Of a DNA stretch of 64,000 bases, positions 47,915 through 60,977 are shown in pieces. Below the pieces are notes generated by a model. It made no database searches. It saw nothing but the letters and a program-made list of their open reading frames with translations, and was not told where the DNA came from. Every line of letters starts with the position of its first letter. Within the stretch, counting starts at the first letter, position 1. Source of the DNA: Hippasteria phrygiana (taxonomy: Eukaryota; Echinodermata; Asteroidea; Valvatida; Goniasteridae); contig JAZGUH010000224.1 of NCBI GenBank assembly GCA_037893225.1, forward strand, positions 1,488,001 through 1,552,000. Reading direction: 5' to 3'. Made by a program: the position numbers and the translations under genes.

Positions 47915-49350
47915 AACCCCACGTCCAGTTTCGAGCACATCGCTAAAAAAAAACTTTTTCGAATTTTTTGAAAACCCCACGTCCAGTTTCGAACACATCG
48001 CTGAAAAAAATGTTTCGAATTTTTTTCTCTCCAATTGGCATTTCAACAAAACCAACGCGCCTAGCTCGGCGTATTGAGTGTTCTGAACACCCCAGGGCCA
48101 GTTTCGAGCACATCGCTGAAAAAAGTTCCGAATTGTTTTTCTCTCCAATTGGCATTTCAACAAAACGAACGCGCCCAGGGCGGCGTAATGGAGTGTTCTG
48201 AATACCCCAGGGCCAGTTTCGAGCACATCGCTGAAAAAAATATTTCGAATTTTTTGAACACTCCACGTCCAGTTTCGAGCACATCGCTGAAAAAAATGTT
48301 TCAAATATTTTTCTCTCCAATTGGCATTTCAACATAACCAACGCGCCTAGCTCGGCGTATGGAGTGTTCTGAACACCCCAGGGCCAGTTTCGAGCACATC
48401 GCTGAAAAAAGTTCCGAATTGTTTTTCTCTCCAATTGGCATTTCAACAAAACCAACGCGCCTAGCTCGGCGTATTGAGTGTTCTGAACACCCCAGGGCCA
48501 GTTTCGAGCTCATCGTTGAAAAAAGTTTCGAATTTTTTTCTCTCCAATTGGCATTTCAACAAAACCAACGCGCCTAGCTCGGCGTATTGAGTGTTCTGAA
48601 CACCCCAGGGCCAGTTTCGAGCACATCGCTGAAAAAAGTTCCGAATTGTTTTTCTCTCCAATTGGCATTTCAACAAAACGAACGCGCCCAGGGCGGCGTA
48701 ATGGAGTGTTCTGAATACCCCAGGGCCAGTTTCGAGCACATCGCTGAAAAAATAATTTTCGATTTTTTTGAAAACCCCACGTCCAGTTTCGAGCACATCG
48801 CTGCAAAAAAATGTTTCGAATTTGTTTCTCTCCAATTGGCATTTCAACAAAACCAACGCGCCTAGCTCGGCGTATGGAGTGTTCTGAACACCCCAGGGCC
48901 AGTTTCGAGCACATCGCTGAAAAAAATGTTTCGAATTTTTTTCTCTCCAATTGGCATTTCAACATAACCAACGCGCCTAGCTCGGCGTATAGAGTGTTCT
49001 GAAGACCCCCTTGGCCAGTTTCGAGCACATCGCTGAAAAAAATATTTCGAATTTTTTGAACACTCCACGTCCAGTTTCGAGCACATCGCTGAAAAAAATG
49101 TTTCAAATATTTTTCTCTCCAATTGGCATTTCAACAAAACCAACGCGCCTAGCTCGGCGTATTGAGTGTTCTGAACACCCCAGGGCCAGTTTCGAGCTCA
49201 TCGTTGAAAAAAGTTCCGAATTTTTTTTCTCTCCAATTGGCATTTCAACAAAACCAACGCGCCTAGCTCGGCGTATTGAGTGTTCTGAACACCCCAGGGC
49301 CAGTTTCGAGCTCATCGTTCAAAAAAGTTCCGAATTTTTTTTCTCTCCAA
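47915..49350 (+). repeat. 2,064-type repeat, copy 3, with 174-bp and 12-bp deletions
   Basis: Follows copy 2 to about 48,990. There one S plus one L (174 bp) is missing, so GTATAGAG runs directly into GAAGACCCCC, and the offset to copy 2 falls from 2,064 to 1,890. A second deletion lies at 49,348-49,350. Beyond this the array joins the 4,241-bp-spaced block. Confidence 0.86.
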
Positions 49351-49356
49351 CAAAAC
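49342..49356 (+). other. 12-bp deletion inside one L unit
   Basis: The L here reads TCTCTCCAACAAAACC. Elsewhere it is TCTCTCCAATTGGCATTTC followed by AACAAAACC. Twelve bases (TTGGCATTTCAA) are missing between two CAA triplets, consistent with slippage across a 3-bp repeat. The deletion removes the CCAATTGG palindrome. The matching unit at about 53.58 kb is intact, so the deletion is private to this copy. Confidence 0.9.
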
Positions 49357-50727
49357 CAACGCGCCTAGCTCGGCGTATGGAGTGTTCTGAACACCCAAGG
49401 GCCAGTTTCGAGCACATCGCTGAAAAAAAATTTTACGATTTTTTTGAAAACCCCACGTCCAGTTTCGAGCACATCGCTAAAAAAAAACTTTTTCGAATTT
49501 TTTGAAAACCCCACGTCCAGTTTCGAACACATCGCTGAAAAAAATGTTTCGAATTTTTTTCTCTCCAATTGGCATTTCAACAAAACCAACGCGCCTAGCT
49601 CGGCGTATTGAGTGTTCTGAACACCCCAGGGCCAGTTTCGAGCACATCGCTGAAAAAAGTTCCGAATTGTTTTTCTCTCCAATTGGCATTTCAACAAAAC
49701 GAACGCGCCCAGGGCGGCGTAATGGAGTGTTCTGAATACCCCAGGGCCAGTTTCGAGCACATCGCTGAAAAAAATATTTCGAATTTTTTGAACACTCCAC
49801 GTCCAGTTTCGAGCACATCGCTGAAAAAAATGTTTCAAATATTTTTCTCTCCAATTGGCATTTCAACATAACCAACGCGCCTAGCTCGGCGTATAGAGTG
49901 TTCTGAACACCCAAGGGCCAGTTTCGAGCACATCGCTGAAAAAATAATTTTCGATTTTTTTGAAAACCCCACGTCCAGTTTCGAGCACATCGCTGCAAAA
50001 AAATGTTTCGAATTTGTTTCTCTCCAATTGGCATTTCAACAAAACCAACGCGCCTAGCTCGGCGTATGGAGTGTTCTGAACACCCCAGGGCCAGTTTCGA
50101 GCACATCGCTGAAAAAAAATATTTCGATTTTTTTTGAAAACCCCAGGGCCAGTTTCGAGCACATCGCTGAAAAAAGTTCCGAATTGTTTTTCTCTCCAAT
50201 TGGCATTTCAACAAAACCAACGCGCCTAGCTCGGCGTATAGAGTGTTCTGAACACCCAGGGCCAGTTTCGAGCACATCGCTGAAAAAAAATTTTACGATT
50301 TTTTTTGAAAACCCCACGTCCAGTTTCGAGCACATCGCTAAAAAAAAACTTTTTCGAATTTTTTGAAAACCCCACGTCCAGTTTCGAACACATCGCTGAA
50401 AAAAATGTTTCGAATTTTTTTCTCTCCAATTGGCATTTCAACAAAACCAACGCGCCTAGCTCGGCGTATTGAGTGTTCTGAACACCCCAGGGCCAGTTTC
50501 GAGCTCATCGTTGAAAAAAGTTCCGAATTTTTTTTCTCTCCAATTGGCATTTCAACAAAACCAACGCGCCTAGCTCGGCGTATGGAGTGTTCTGAACACC
50601 CAGGGCCAGTTTCGAGCACATCGCTGAAAAAAATATTTCGAATTTTTTGAACACTCCACGTCCAGTTTCGAGCACATCGCTGAAAAAAATGTTTCAAATA
50701 TTTTTCTCTCCAATTGGCATTTCAACA
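49351..50727 (+). repeat. 1.4-kb block, left copy (offset 4,241 bp)
   Basis: Matches 53,592-54,968 at an offset of 4,241 bp. It contains S-S cassettes and an S of eight T's with GAAAACCCCAGGG. That S is joined to a following L that lacks the CACGT element, as also seen at 7.2, 10.95 and 25.7 kb. It has AACAAAACC at the right edge (50,728 is A) against AACATAACC (54,969 is T). Confidence 0.83.
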
Positions 50728-53591
50728 AAACCAACGCGCCTAGCTCGGCGTATTGAGTGTTCTGAACACCCCAGGGCCAGTTTCGAGCTCATCGCTGAAA
50801 AAAGTTCCGAATTTTTTTTCTCTCCAATTGGCATTTCAACAAAACCAACGCGCCTAGCTCGGCGTATAGAGTGTTCTGAACACCCAAGGGCCAGTTTCGA
50901 GCACATCGCTGAAAAAACTTTTTACGATTTTTTTGAAAACCCCACGTCCTGTTTCGAACACATCGCTGAAAAAAATGTTTCGAATTTGTTTCTCTCCAAT
51001 TGCCATTTCAACAAAACGAACGCGCCCAGGGCGGCGTAATGGAGTGTTCTGAATACCCCAGGGCCAGTTTCGAGCACATCGCTGAAAAAAATGTTTCGAA
51101 TTTTTTTCTCTCCAATTGGCATTTCAACATAACCAACGCGCCTAGCTCGGCGTATAGAGTGTTCTGAACACCCCCTTGGCCAGTTTCGAGCACATCGCTG
51201 AAAAAAAATATTTCGATTTTTTTTGAAAATCCCACGTCCAGTTTCGAGCACATCGCTGAAAAAAATGTTTCGAATTTTTTTCTCTCCAATTGGCATTTCA
51301 ACATAACCAACGCGCCTAGCTCGGCGTATAGAGTGTTCTGAACACCCCCTTGGCCAGTTTCGAGCACATCGCTGAAAAAAATATTTCGAATTTTTTGAAC
51401 ACCCCAGGGCCCGTTTCGAGCACATCGCTGAAAAAAATGTTTCGAATTTTTTCTCTCCAATTGGCATTTCAACAAAACCAACGCGCCTAGCTCGGCGTAT
51501 GGAGTGTTCTGAACACCCCAGGGCCAGTTTCGAGCACATCGCTGAAAAAAGTTCCGAATTGTTTTTCTCTCCAATTGGCATTTCAACAAAACCAACGCGC
51601 CTAGCTCGGCGTATAGAGTGTTCTGAACACCCAAGGGCCAGTTTCGAGCACATCGCTGAAAAAAAATTTTACGATTTTTTTGAAAACCCCACGTCCAGTT
51701 TCGAGCACATCGCTAAAAAAAAACTTTTTCGAATTTTTTGAAACCCCACGTCCAGTTTCGAACACATCGCTGAAAAAAATGTTTCGAATTTTTTTCTCTC
51801 CAATTGGCATTTCAACAAAACCAACGCGCCTAGCTCGGCGTATTGAGTGTTCTGAACACCCCAGGGCCAGTTTCGAGCACATCGCTGAAAAAAGTTCCGA
51901 ATTGTTTTTCTCTCCAATTGGCATTTCAACAAAACGAACGCGCCCAGGGCGGCGTAATGGAGTGTTCTGAATACCCCAGGGCCAGTTTCGAGCACATCGC
52001 TGAAAAAAATATTTCGAATTTTTTGAACACTCCACGTCCAGTTTCGAGCACATCCCTGAAAAAAATGTTTCAAATATTTTTCTCTCCAATTGGCATTTCA
52101 ACATAACCAACGCGCCTAGCTCGGCGTATGGAGTGTTCTGAACACCCCAGGGCCAGTTTCGAGCACATCGCTGAAAAAAGTTCCGAATTGTTTTTCTCTC
52201 CAATTGGCATTTCAACAAAACCAACGCGCCTAGCTCGGCGTATTGAGTGTTCTGAACACCCCAGGGCCAGTTTCGAGCTCATCGTTGAAAAAAGTTTCGA
52301 ATTTTTTTCTCTCCAATTGGCATTTCAACAAAACCAACGCGCCTAGCTCGGCGTATTGAGTGTTCTGAACACCCCAGGGCCAGTTTCGAGCACATCGCTG
52401 AAAAAATAATTTTCGATTTTTTTGAAAACCCCACGTCCAGTTTCGAGCACATCGCTGCAAAAAAATGTTTCGAATTTGTTTCTCTCCAATTGGCATTTCA
52501 ACAAAACCAACGCGCCTAGCTCGGCGTATGGAGTGTTCTGAACACCCCAGGGCCAGTTTCGAGCACATCGCTGAAAAAAGTTCCGAATTGTTTTTCTCTC
52601 CAATTGGCATTTCAACAAAACCAACGCGCCTAGCTCGGCGTATGGAGTGTTCTGAACACCCCAGGGCCAGTTTCGAGCACATCGCTGAAAAAAGTTCCGA
52701 ATTTTTTTTCTCTCCAATTGGCATTTCAACAAAACCAACGCGCCTAGCTCGGCGTATAGAGTGTTCTGAACACCCAAGGGCCAGTTTCGAGCACATCGCT
52801 GAAAAAACTTTTTACGATTTTTTTGAAAACCCCACGTCCTGTTTCGAACACATCGCTGAAAAAAATGTTTCGAATTTGTTTCTCTCCAATTGCCATTTCA
52901 ACAAAACGAACGCGCCCAGGGCGGCGTAATGGAGTGTTCTGAATACCCCAGGGCCAGTTTCGAGCACATCGCTGAAAAAAATGTTTCGAATTTTTTTCTC
53001 TCCAATTGGCATTTCAACATAACCAACGCGCCTAGCTCGGCGTATAGAGTGTTCTGAACACCCCCTTGGCCAGTTTCGAGCACATCGCTGAAAAAAAATA
53101 TTTCGATTTTTTTTGAAAACCCCACGTCCAGTTTCGAGCACATCGCTGAAAAAAATGTTTCGAATTTTTTTCTCTCCAATTGGCATTTCAACATAACCAA
53201 CGCGCCTAGCTCGGCGTATAGAGTGTTCTGAAGACCCCCTTGGCCAGTTTCGAGCACATCGCTGAAAAAAATATTTCGAATTTTTTGAACACTCCACGTC
53301 CAGTTTCGAGCACATCGCTGAAAAAAATGTTTCAAATATTTTTCTCTCCAATTGGCATTTCAACAAAACCAACGCGCCTAGCTCGGCGTATTGAGTGTTC
53401 TGAACACCCCAGGGCCAGTTTCGAGCTCATCGTTGAAAAAAGTTCCGAATTTTTTTTCTCTCCAATTGGCATTTCAACAAAACCAACGCGCCTAGCTCGG
53501 CGTATTGAGTGTTCTGAACACCCCAGGGCCAGTTTCGAGCTCATCGTTCAAAAAAGTTCCGAATTTTTTTTCTCTCCAATTGGCATTTCAA
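50728..53591 (+). repeat. Mosaic block with several private rearrangements
   Basis: Ordinary units with 921-type cores near 50.9-51.4 and 52.8-53.3 kb. Private events are: an S-to-L fusion near 51,395-51,405, where TTTTTTGAACACCCCAGGG has lost one L; a one-base loss in the A-run at about 51,741 (GAAACCCC); C in place of G near 52,055 (CATCCCTG); and an L near 52,690 joining GAGCACATCGCTG to eight T's. This is the least regular stretch in the window. Confidence 0.8.
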
Positions 53592-54968
53592 CAAAACCAA
53601 CGCGCCTAGCTCGGCGTATGGAGTGTTCTGAACACCCAAGGGCCAGTTTCGAGCACATCGCTGAAAAAAAATTTTACGATTTTTTTGAAAACCCCACGTC
53701 CAGTTTCGAGCACATCGCTAAAAAAAAACTTTTTCGAATTTTTTGAAAACCCCACGTCCAGTTTCGAACACATCGCTGAAAAAAATGTTTCGAATTTTTT
53801 TCTCTCCAATTGGCATTTCAACAAAACCAACGCGCCTAGCTCGGCGTATTGAGTGTTCTGAACACCCCAGGGCCAGTTTCGAGCACATCGCTGAAAAAAG
53901 TTCCGAATTGTTTTTCTCTCCAATTGGCATTTCAACAAAACGAACGCGCCCAGGGCGGCGTAATGGAGTGTTCTGAATACCCCAGGGCCAGTTTCGAGCA
54001 CATCGCTGAAAAAAATATTTCGAATTTTTTGAACACTCCACGTCCAGTTTCGAGCACATCGCTGAAAAAAATGTTTCAAATATTTTTCTCTCCAATTGGC
54101 ATTTCAACATAACCAACGCGCCTAGCTCGGCGTATAGAGTGTTCTGAACACCCAAGGGCCAGTTTCGAGCACATCGCTGAAAAAATAATTTTCGATTTTT
54201 TTGAAAACCCCACGTCCAGTTTCGAGCACATCGCTGCAAAAAAATGTTTCGAATTTGTTTCTCTCCAATTGGCATTTCAACAAAACCAACGCGCCTAGCT
54301 CGGCGTATGGAGTGTTCTGAACACCCCAGGGCCAGTTTCGAGCACATCGCTGAAAAAAAATATTTCGATTTTTTTTGAAAACCCCAGGGCCAGTTTCGAG
54401 CACATCGCTGAAAAAAGTTCCGAATTGTTTTTCTCTCCAATTGGCATTTCAACAAAACCAACGCGCCTAGCTCGGCGTATAGAGTGTTCTGAACACCCAG
54501 GGCCAGTTTCGAGCACATCGCTGAAAAAAAATTTTACGATTTTTTTTGAAAACCCCACGTCCAGTTTCGAGCACATCGCTAAAAAAAAACTTTTTCGAAT
54601 TTTTTGAAAACCCCACGTCCAGTTTCGAACACATCGCTGAAAAAAATGTTTCGAATTTTTTTCTCTCCAATTGGCATTTCAACAAAACCAACGCGCCTAG
54701 CTCGGCGTATTGAGTGTTCTGAACACCCCAGGGCCAGTTTCGAGCTCATCGTTGAAAAAAGTTCCGAATTTTTTTTCTCTCCAATTGGCATTTCAACAAA
54801 ACCAACGCGCCTAGCTCGGCGTATGGAGTGTTCTGAACACCCACGGCCAGTTTCGAGCACATCGCTGAAAAAAATATTTCGAATTTTTTGAACACTCCAC
54901 GTCCAGTTTCGAGCACATCGCTGAAAAAAATGTTTCAAATATTTTTCTCTCCAATTGGCATTTCAACA
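53592..54968 (+). repeat. 1.4-kb block, right copy (offset 4,241 bp)
   Basis: Second copy of 49,351-50,727, with a private G-to-C at 54,844 (CCACGGCC). Its left neighbour is intact, without the 12-bp deletion found beside the left copy, so the 4,241-bp duplication predates that deletion. Confidence 0.83.
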
Positions 54969-57631
54969 TAACCAACGCGCCTAGCTCGGCGTATGGAGTG
55001 TTCTGAACACCCCAGGGCCAGTTTCGAGCACATCGCTGAAAAAAGTTCCGAATTGTTTTTCTCTCCAATTGGCATTTCAACAAAACCAACGCGCCTAGCT
55101 CGGCGTATTGAGTGTTCTGAACACCCCAGGGCCAGTTTCGAGCTCATCGCTGAAAAAAGTTCCGAATTGTTTTTCTCTCCAATTGGCATTTCAACAAAAC
55201 CAACGCGCCTAGCTCGGCGTATAGAGTGTTCTGAACACCCAAGGGCCAGTTTCGAGCACATCGCTGAAAAAACTTTTTACGATTTTTTTGAAAACCCCAC
55301 GTCCTGTTTCGAACACATCGCTGAAAAAAATGTTTCGAATTTGTTTCTCTCCAATTGCCATTTCAACAAAACGAACGCGCCCAGGGCGGCGTAATGGAGT
55401 GTTCTGAATACCCCAGGGCCAGTTTCGAGCACATCGCTGAAAAAAATGTTTCGAATTTTTTTCTCTCCAATTGGCATTTCAACATAACCAACGCGCCTAG
55501 CTCGGCGTATAGAGTGTTCTGAACACCCCCTTGGCCAGTTTCGAGCACATCGCTGAAAAAAAATATTTCGATTTTTTTTGAAAATCCCACGTCCAGTTTC
55601 GAGCACATCGCTGAAAAAAATGTTTCGAATTTTTTTCTCTCCAATTGGCATTTCAACATAACCAACGCGCCTAGCTCGGCGTATAGAGTGTTCTGAACAC
55701 CCCCTTGGCCAGTTTCGAGCACATCGCTGAAAAAAATATTTCGAATTTTTTGAACACTCCACGTCCAGTTTCGAGCACATCGCTGAAAAAAATGTTTCAA
55801 ATATTTTTCTCTCCAATTGGCATTTCAACAAAACCAACGCGCCTAGCTCGGCGTATAGAGTGTTCTGAACACCCCAGGGCCCGTTTCGAGCACATCGCTG
55901 AAAAAAATGTTTCGAATTTTTTCTCTCCAATTGGCATTTCAACAAAACCAACGCGCCTAGCTCGGCGTATGGAGTGTTCTGAACACCCCAGGGCCAGTTT
56001 CGAGCACATCGCTGAAAAAAGTTCCGAATTGTTTTTCTCTCCAATTGGCATTTCAACAAAACCAACGCGCCTAGCTCGGCGTATAGAGTGTTCTGAACAC
56101 CCAAGGGCCAGTTTCGAGCACATCGCTGAAAACAATTTTTACGATTTTTTTGAAAACCCCACGTCCAGTTTCGAGCACATCGCTAAAAAAAAACTTTTTC
56201 GAATTTTTTGAAAACCCCACGTCCAGTTTCGAACACATCGCTGAAAAAAATGTTTCGAATTTTTTTCTCTCCAATTGGCATTTCAACAAAACCAACGCGC
56301 CTAGCTCGGCGTATAGAGTGTTCTGAACACCCCAGGGCCCGTTTCGAGCACATCGCTGAAAAAAATGTTTCGAATTTTTTCTCTCCAATTGGCATTTCAA
56401 CAAAACCAACGCGCCTAGCTCGGCGTATGGAGTGTTCTGAACACCCCAGGGCCAGTTTCGAGCACATCGCTGAAAAAAGTTCCGAATTGTTTTTCTCTCC
56501 AATTGGCATTTCAACAAAACCAACGCGCCTAGCTCGGCGTATAGAGTGTTCTGAACACCCAAGGGCCAGTTTCGAGCACATCGCTGAAAAAAAATTTTAC
56601 GATTTTTTTGAAAACCCCACGTCCAGTTTCGAGCACATCGCTAAAAAAAAACTTTTTCGAATTTTTTGAAAACCCCACGTCCAGTTTCGAACACATCGCT
56701 GAAAAAAATGTTTCGAATTTTTTTCTCTCCAATTGGCATTTCAACAAAACCAACGCGCCTAGCTCGGCGTATTGAGTGTTCTGAACACCCCAGGGCCAGT
56801 TTCGAGCTCATCGTTGAAAAAAGTTCCGAATTTTTTTTCTCTCCAATTGGCATTTCAACAAAACCAACGCGCCTAGCTCGGCGTATGGAGTGTTCTGAAC
56901 ACCCCAGGGCCAGTTTCGAGCTCATCGTTGAAAAAAGTTCCGAATTGTTTTTCTCTCCAATTGGCATTTCAACAAAACCAACGCGTCTAGCTCGGCGTAT
57001 AGAGTGTTCTGAACACCCAGGGCCAGTTTCGAGCACATCGCTGAAAAAAAATTTTACGATTTTTTTTGAAAACCCCACGTCCAGTTTCGAGCACATCGCT
57101 AAAAAAAAACTTTTTCGAATTTTTTGAAAACCCCACGTCCAGTTTCGAACACATCGCTGAAAAAAATGTTTCGAATTTTTTTCTCTCCAATTGGCATTTC
57201 AACAAAACCAACGCGCCTAGCTCGGCGTATTGAGTGTTCTGAACACCCCAGGGCCAGTTTCGAGCTCATCGTTGAAAAAAGTTCCGAATTTTTTTTCTCT
57301 CCAATTGGCATTTCAACAAAACCAACGCGCCTAGCTCGGCGTATGGAGTGTTCTGAACACCCAGGGCCAGTTTCGAGCACATCGCTGAAAAAAATATTTC
57401 GAATTTTTTGAACACTCCACGTCCAGTTTCGAGCACATCGCTGAAAAAAATGTTTCAAATATTTTTCTCTCCAATTGGCATTTCAACATAACCAACGCGC
57501 CTAGCTCGGCGTATGGAGTGTTCTGAACACCCCAGGGCCAGTTTCGAGCACATCGCTGAAAAAAGTTCCGAATTGTTTTTCTCTCCAATTGGCATTTCAA
57601 CAAAACCAACGCGCCTAGCTCGGCGTATGGA
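54969..57631 (+). repeat. X-like segment related to 21.2-23.2 kb
   Basis: Matches about 21.2-23.2 kb at an offset of 33,744 bp, including the GAAAATCCCAC marker, CCCGTTTCG L units and S-S cassettes. Private changes include ctgAAAACAATTTTTACG near 56,130 and a shortened L run at about 56.9 kb. One L there (56,917-56,950) pairs GAGCTCATCGTTG with GAATTG-T5, a chimeric combination. ACGCGTCTAG at 56,986 is shared with 16,027, 19,407 and others. Confidence 0.8.
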
Positions 57632-60545
57632 GTGTTCTGAACACCCCAGGGCCAGTTTCGAGCTCATCGTTCAAAAAAGTTCCGAATTTTTTTTCTCTCC
57701 AATTGGCATTTCAACAAAACCAACGCGCCTAGCTCGGCGTATGGAGTGTTCTGAACACCCAAGGGCCAGTTTCGAGCACATCGCTGAAAAAAAATTTTAC
57801 GATTTTTTTGAAAACCCCACGTCCAGTTTCGAGCACATCGCTAAAAAAAAACTTTTTCGAATTTTTTGAAAACCCCACGTCCAGTTTCGAACACATCGCT
57901 GAAAAAAATGTTTCGAATTTTTTTCTCTCCAATTGGCATTTCAACAAAACCAACGCGCCTAGCTCGGCGTATTGAGTGTTCTGAACACCCCAGGGCCAGT
58001 TTCGAGCTCATCGTTGAAAAAAGTTCCGAATTTTTTTTCTCTCCAATTGGCATTTCAACAAAACCAACGCGCCTAGCTCGGCGTATAGAGTGTTCTGAAC
58101 ACCCAGGGCCAGTTTCGAGCACATCGCTGAAAAAAAATTTTACGATTTTTTTTTAAAACCCCACGTCCAGTTTCGAGCACATCGCTAAAAAAAAACTTTT
58201 TCGAATTTTTTGAAAACCCCACGTCCAGTTTCGAACACATCGCTGAAAAAAATGTTTCGAATTTTTTTCTCTCCAATTGGCATTTCAACAAAACCAACGC
58301 GCCTAGCTCGGCGTATTGAGTGTTCTGAACACCCCAGGGCCAGTTTCGAGCACATCGCTGAAAAAAGTTCCGAATTGTTTTTCTCTCCAATTGGCATTTC
58401 AACAAAACGAACGCGCCCAGGGCGGCGTAATGGAGTGTTCTGAATACCCCAGGGCCAGTTTCGAGCACATCGCTGAAAAAAATATTTCGAATTTTTTGAA
58501 CACTCCACGTCCAGTTTCGAGCACATCGCTGAAAAAAATGTTTCAAATATTTTTCTCTCCAATTGGCATTTCAACATAACCAACGCGCCTAGCTCGGCGT
58601 ATGGAGTGTTCTGAACACCCCAGGGCCAGTTTCGAGCACATCGCTGAAAAAAGTTCCGAATTGTTTTTCTCTCCAATTGGCATTTCAACAAAACCAACGC
58701 GCCTAGCTCGGCGTATTGAGTGTTCTGAACACCCCAGGGCCAGTTTCGAGCTCATCGTTGAAAAAAGTTTCGAATTTTTTTCTCTCCAATTGGCATTTCA
58801 ACAAAACCAACGCGCCTAGCTCGGCGTATTGAGTGTTCTGAACACCCCAGGGCCAGTTTCGAGCACATCGCTGAAAAAAGTTCCGAATTGTTTTTCTCTC
58901 CAATTGGCATTTCAACAAAACGAACGCGCCCAGGGCGGCGTAATGGAGTGTTCTGAATACCCCAGGGCCAGTTTCGAGCACATCGCTGAAAAAATAATTT
59001 TCGATTTTTTTGAAAACCCCACGTCCAGTTTCGAGCACATCGCTGCAAAAAAATGTTTCGAATTTGTTTCTCTCCAATTGGCATTTCAACAAAACCAACG
59101 CGCCTAGCTCGGCGTATGGAGTGTTCTGAACACCCCAGGGCCAGTTTCGAGCACATCGCTGAAAAAAATGTTTCGAATTTTTTTCTCTCCAATTGGCATT
59201 TCAACATAACCAACGCGCCTAGCTCGGCGTATAGAGTGTTCTGAACACCCCCTTGGCCAGTTTCGAGCACATCGCTGAAAAAAAATATTTCGATTTTTTT
59301 TGAAAACCCCACGTCCAGTTTCGAGCACATCGCTGAAAAAAATGTTTCGAATTTTTTTCTCTCCAATTGGCATTTCAACATAACCAACGCGCCTAGCTCG
59401 GCGTATAGAGTGTTCTGAAGACCCCCTTGGCCAGTTTCGAGCACATCGCTGAAAAAAATATTTCGAATTTTTTGAACACTCCACGTCCAGTTTCGAGCAC
59501 ATCGCTGAAAAAAATGTTTCAAATATTTTTCTCTCCAATTGGCATTTCAACAAAACCAACGCGCCTAGCTCGGCGTATTGAGTGTTCTGAACACCCCAGG
59601 GCCAGTTTCGAGCTCATCGTTGAAAAAAGTTCCGAATTTTTTTTCTCTCCAATTGGCATTTCAACAAAACCAACGCGCCTAGCTCGGCGTATTGAGTGTT
59701 CTGAACACCCCAGGGCCAGTTTCGAGCTCATCGTTCAAAAAAGTTCCGAATTTTTTTTCTCTCCAATTGGCATTTCAACAAAACCAACGCGCCTAGCTCG
59801 GCGTATGGAGTGTTCTGAACACCCAAGGGCCAGTTTCGAGCACATCGCTGAAAAAAAATTTTACGATTTTTTTGAAAACCCCACGTCCAGTTTCGAGCAC
59901 ATCGCTAAAAAAAAACTTTTTCGAATTTTTTGAAAACCCCACGTCCAGTTTCGAACACATCGCTGAAAAAAATGTTTCGAATTTTTTTCTCTCCAATTGG
60001 CATTTCAACAAAACCAACGCGCCTAGCTCGGCGTATTGAGTGTTCTGAACACCCCAGGGCCAGTTTCGAGCTCATCGTTGAAAAAAGTTCCGAATTTTTT
60101 TTCTCTCCAATTGGCATTTCAACAAAACCAACGCGCCTAGCTCGGCGTATAGAGTGTTCTGAACACCCAGGGCCAGTTTCGAGCACATCGCTGAAAAAAA
60201 ATTTTACGATTTTTTTTTAAAACCCCACGTCCAGTTTCGAGCACATCGCTAAAAAAAAACTTTTTCGAATTTTTTGAAAACCCCACGTCCAGTTTCGAAC
60301 ACATCGCTGAAAAAAATGTTTCGAATTTTTTTCTCTCCAATTGGCATTTCAACAAAACCAACGCGCCTAGCTCGGCGTATTGAGTGTTCTGAACACCCCA
60401 GGGCCAGTTTCGAGCACATCGCTGAAAAAAGTTCCGAATTGTTTTTCTCTCCAATTGGCATTTCAACAAAACGAACGCGCCCAGGGCGGCGTAATGGAGT
60501 GTTCTGAATACCCCAGGGCCAGTTTCGAGCACATCGCTGAAAAAA
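57632..60545 (+). repeat. 2.9-kb block matching 45,326-48,239 (offset 12,306 bp)
   Basis: Contains one complete 2,064-bp repeat (58,157-60,220, bounded by nine-T S units) with flanking sequence. The match ends at 60,546, where the S reads TAATTTTCG (48,240 continues the A-run before TATTTCG). From there the next repeat is 513 bp shorter. Confidence 0.86.
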
Positions 60546-60977
60546 TAATTTTCGATTTTTTTGAAAACCCCACGTCCAGTTTCGAGCACATCGCTGCAAA
60601 AAAATGTTTCGAATTTGTTTCTCTCCAATTGGCATTTCAACAAAACCAACGCGCCTAGCTCGGCGTATGGAGTGTTCTGAACACCCCAGGGCCAGTTTCG
60701 AGCACATCGCTGAAAAAAATGTTTCGAATTTTTTTCTCTCCAATTGGCATTTCAACATAACCAACGCGCCTAGCTCGGCGTATAGAGTGTTCTGAACACC
60801 CCCTTGGCCAGTTTCGAGCACATCGCTGAAAAAAAATATTTCGATTTTTTTTGAAAACCCCACGTCCAGTTTCGAGCACATCGCTGAAAAAAATGTTTCG
60901 AATTTTTTTCTCTCCAATTGGCATTTCAACATAACCAACGCGCCTAGCTCGGCGTATAGAGTGTTCTGAAGACCCCC
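59427..60977 (+). repeat. 1,551-bp higher-order repeat
   Basis: Derived from the 2,064-bp type by loss of 513 bp between a diverged-right-half L and the TAATTTTCG S. It retains the S-S cassette twice, the nine-T S (60,220) and the GAAGACCCCC L units (59,420 and 60,971). Confidence 0.86.
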
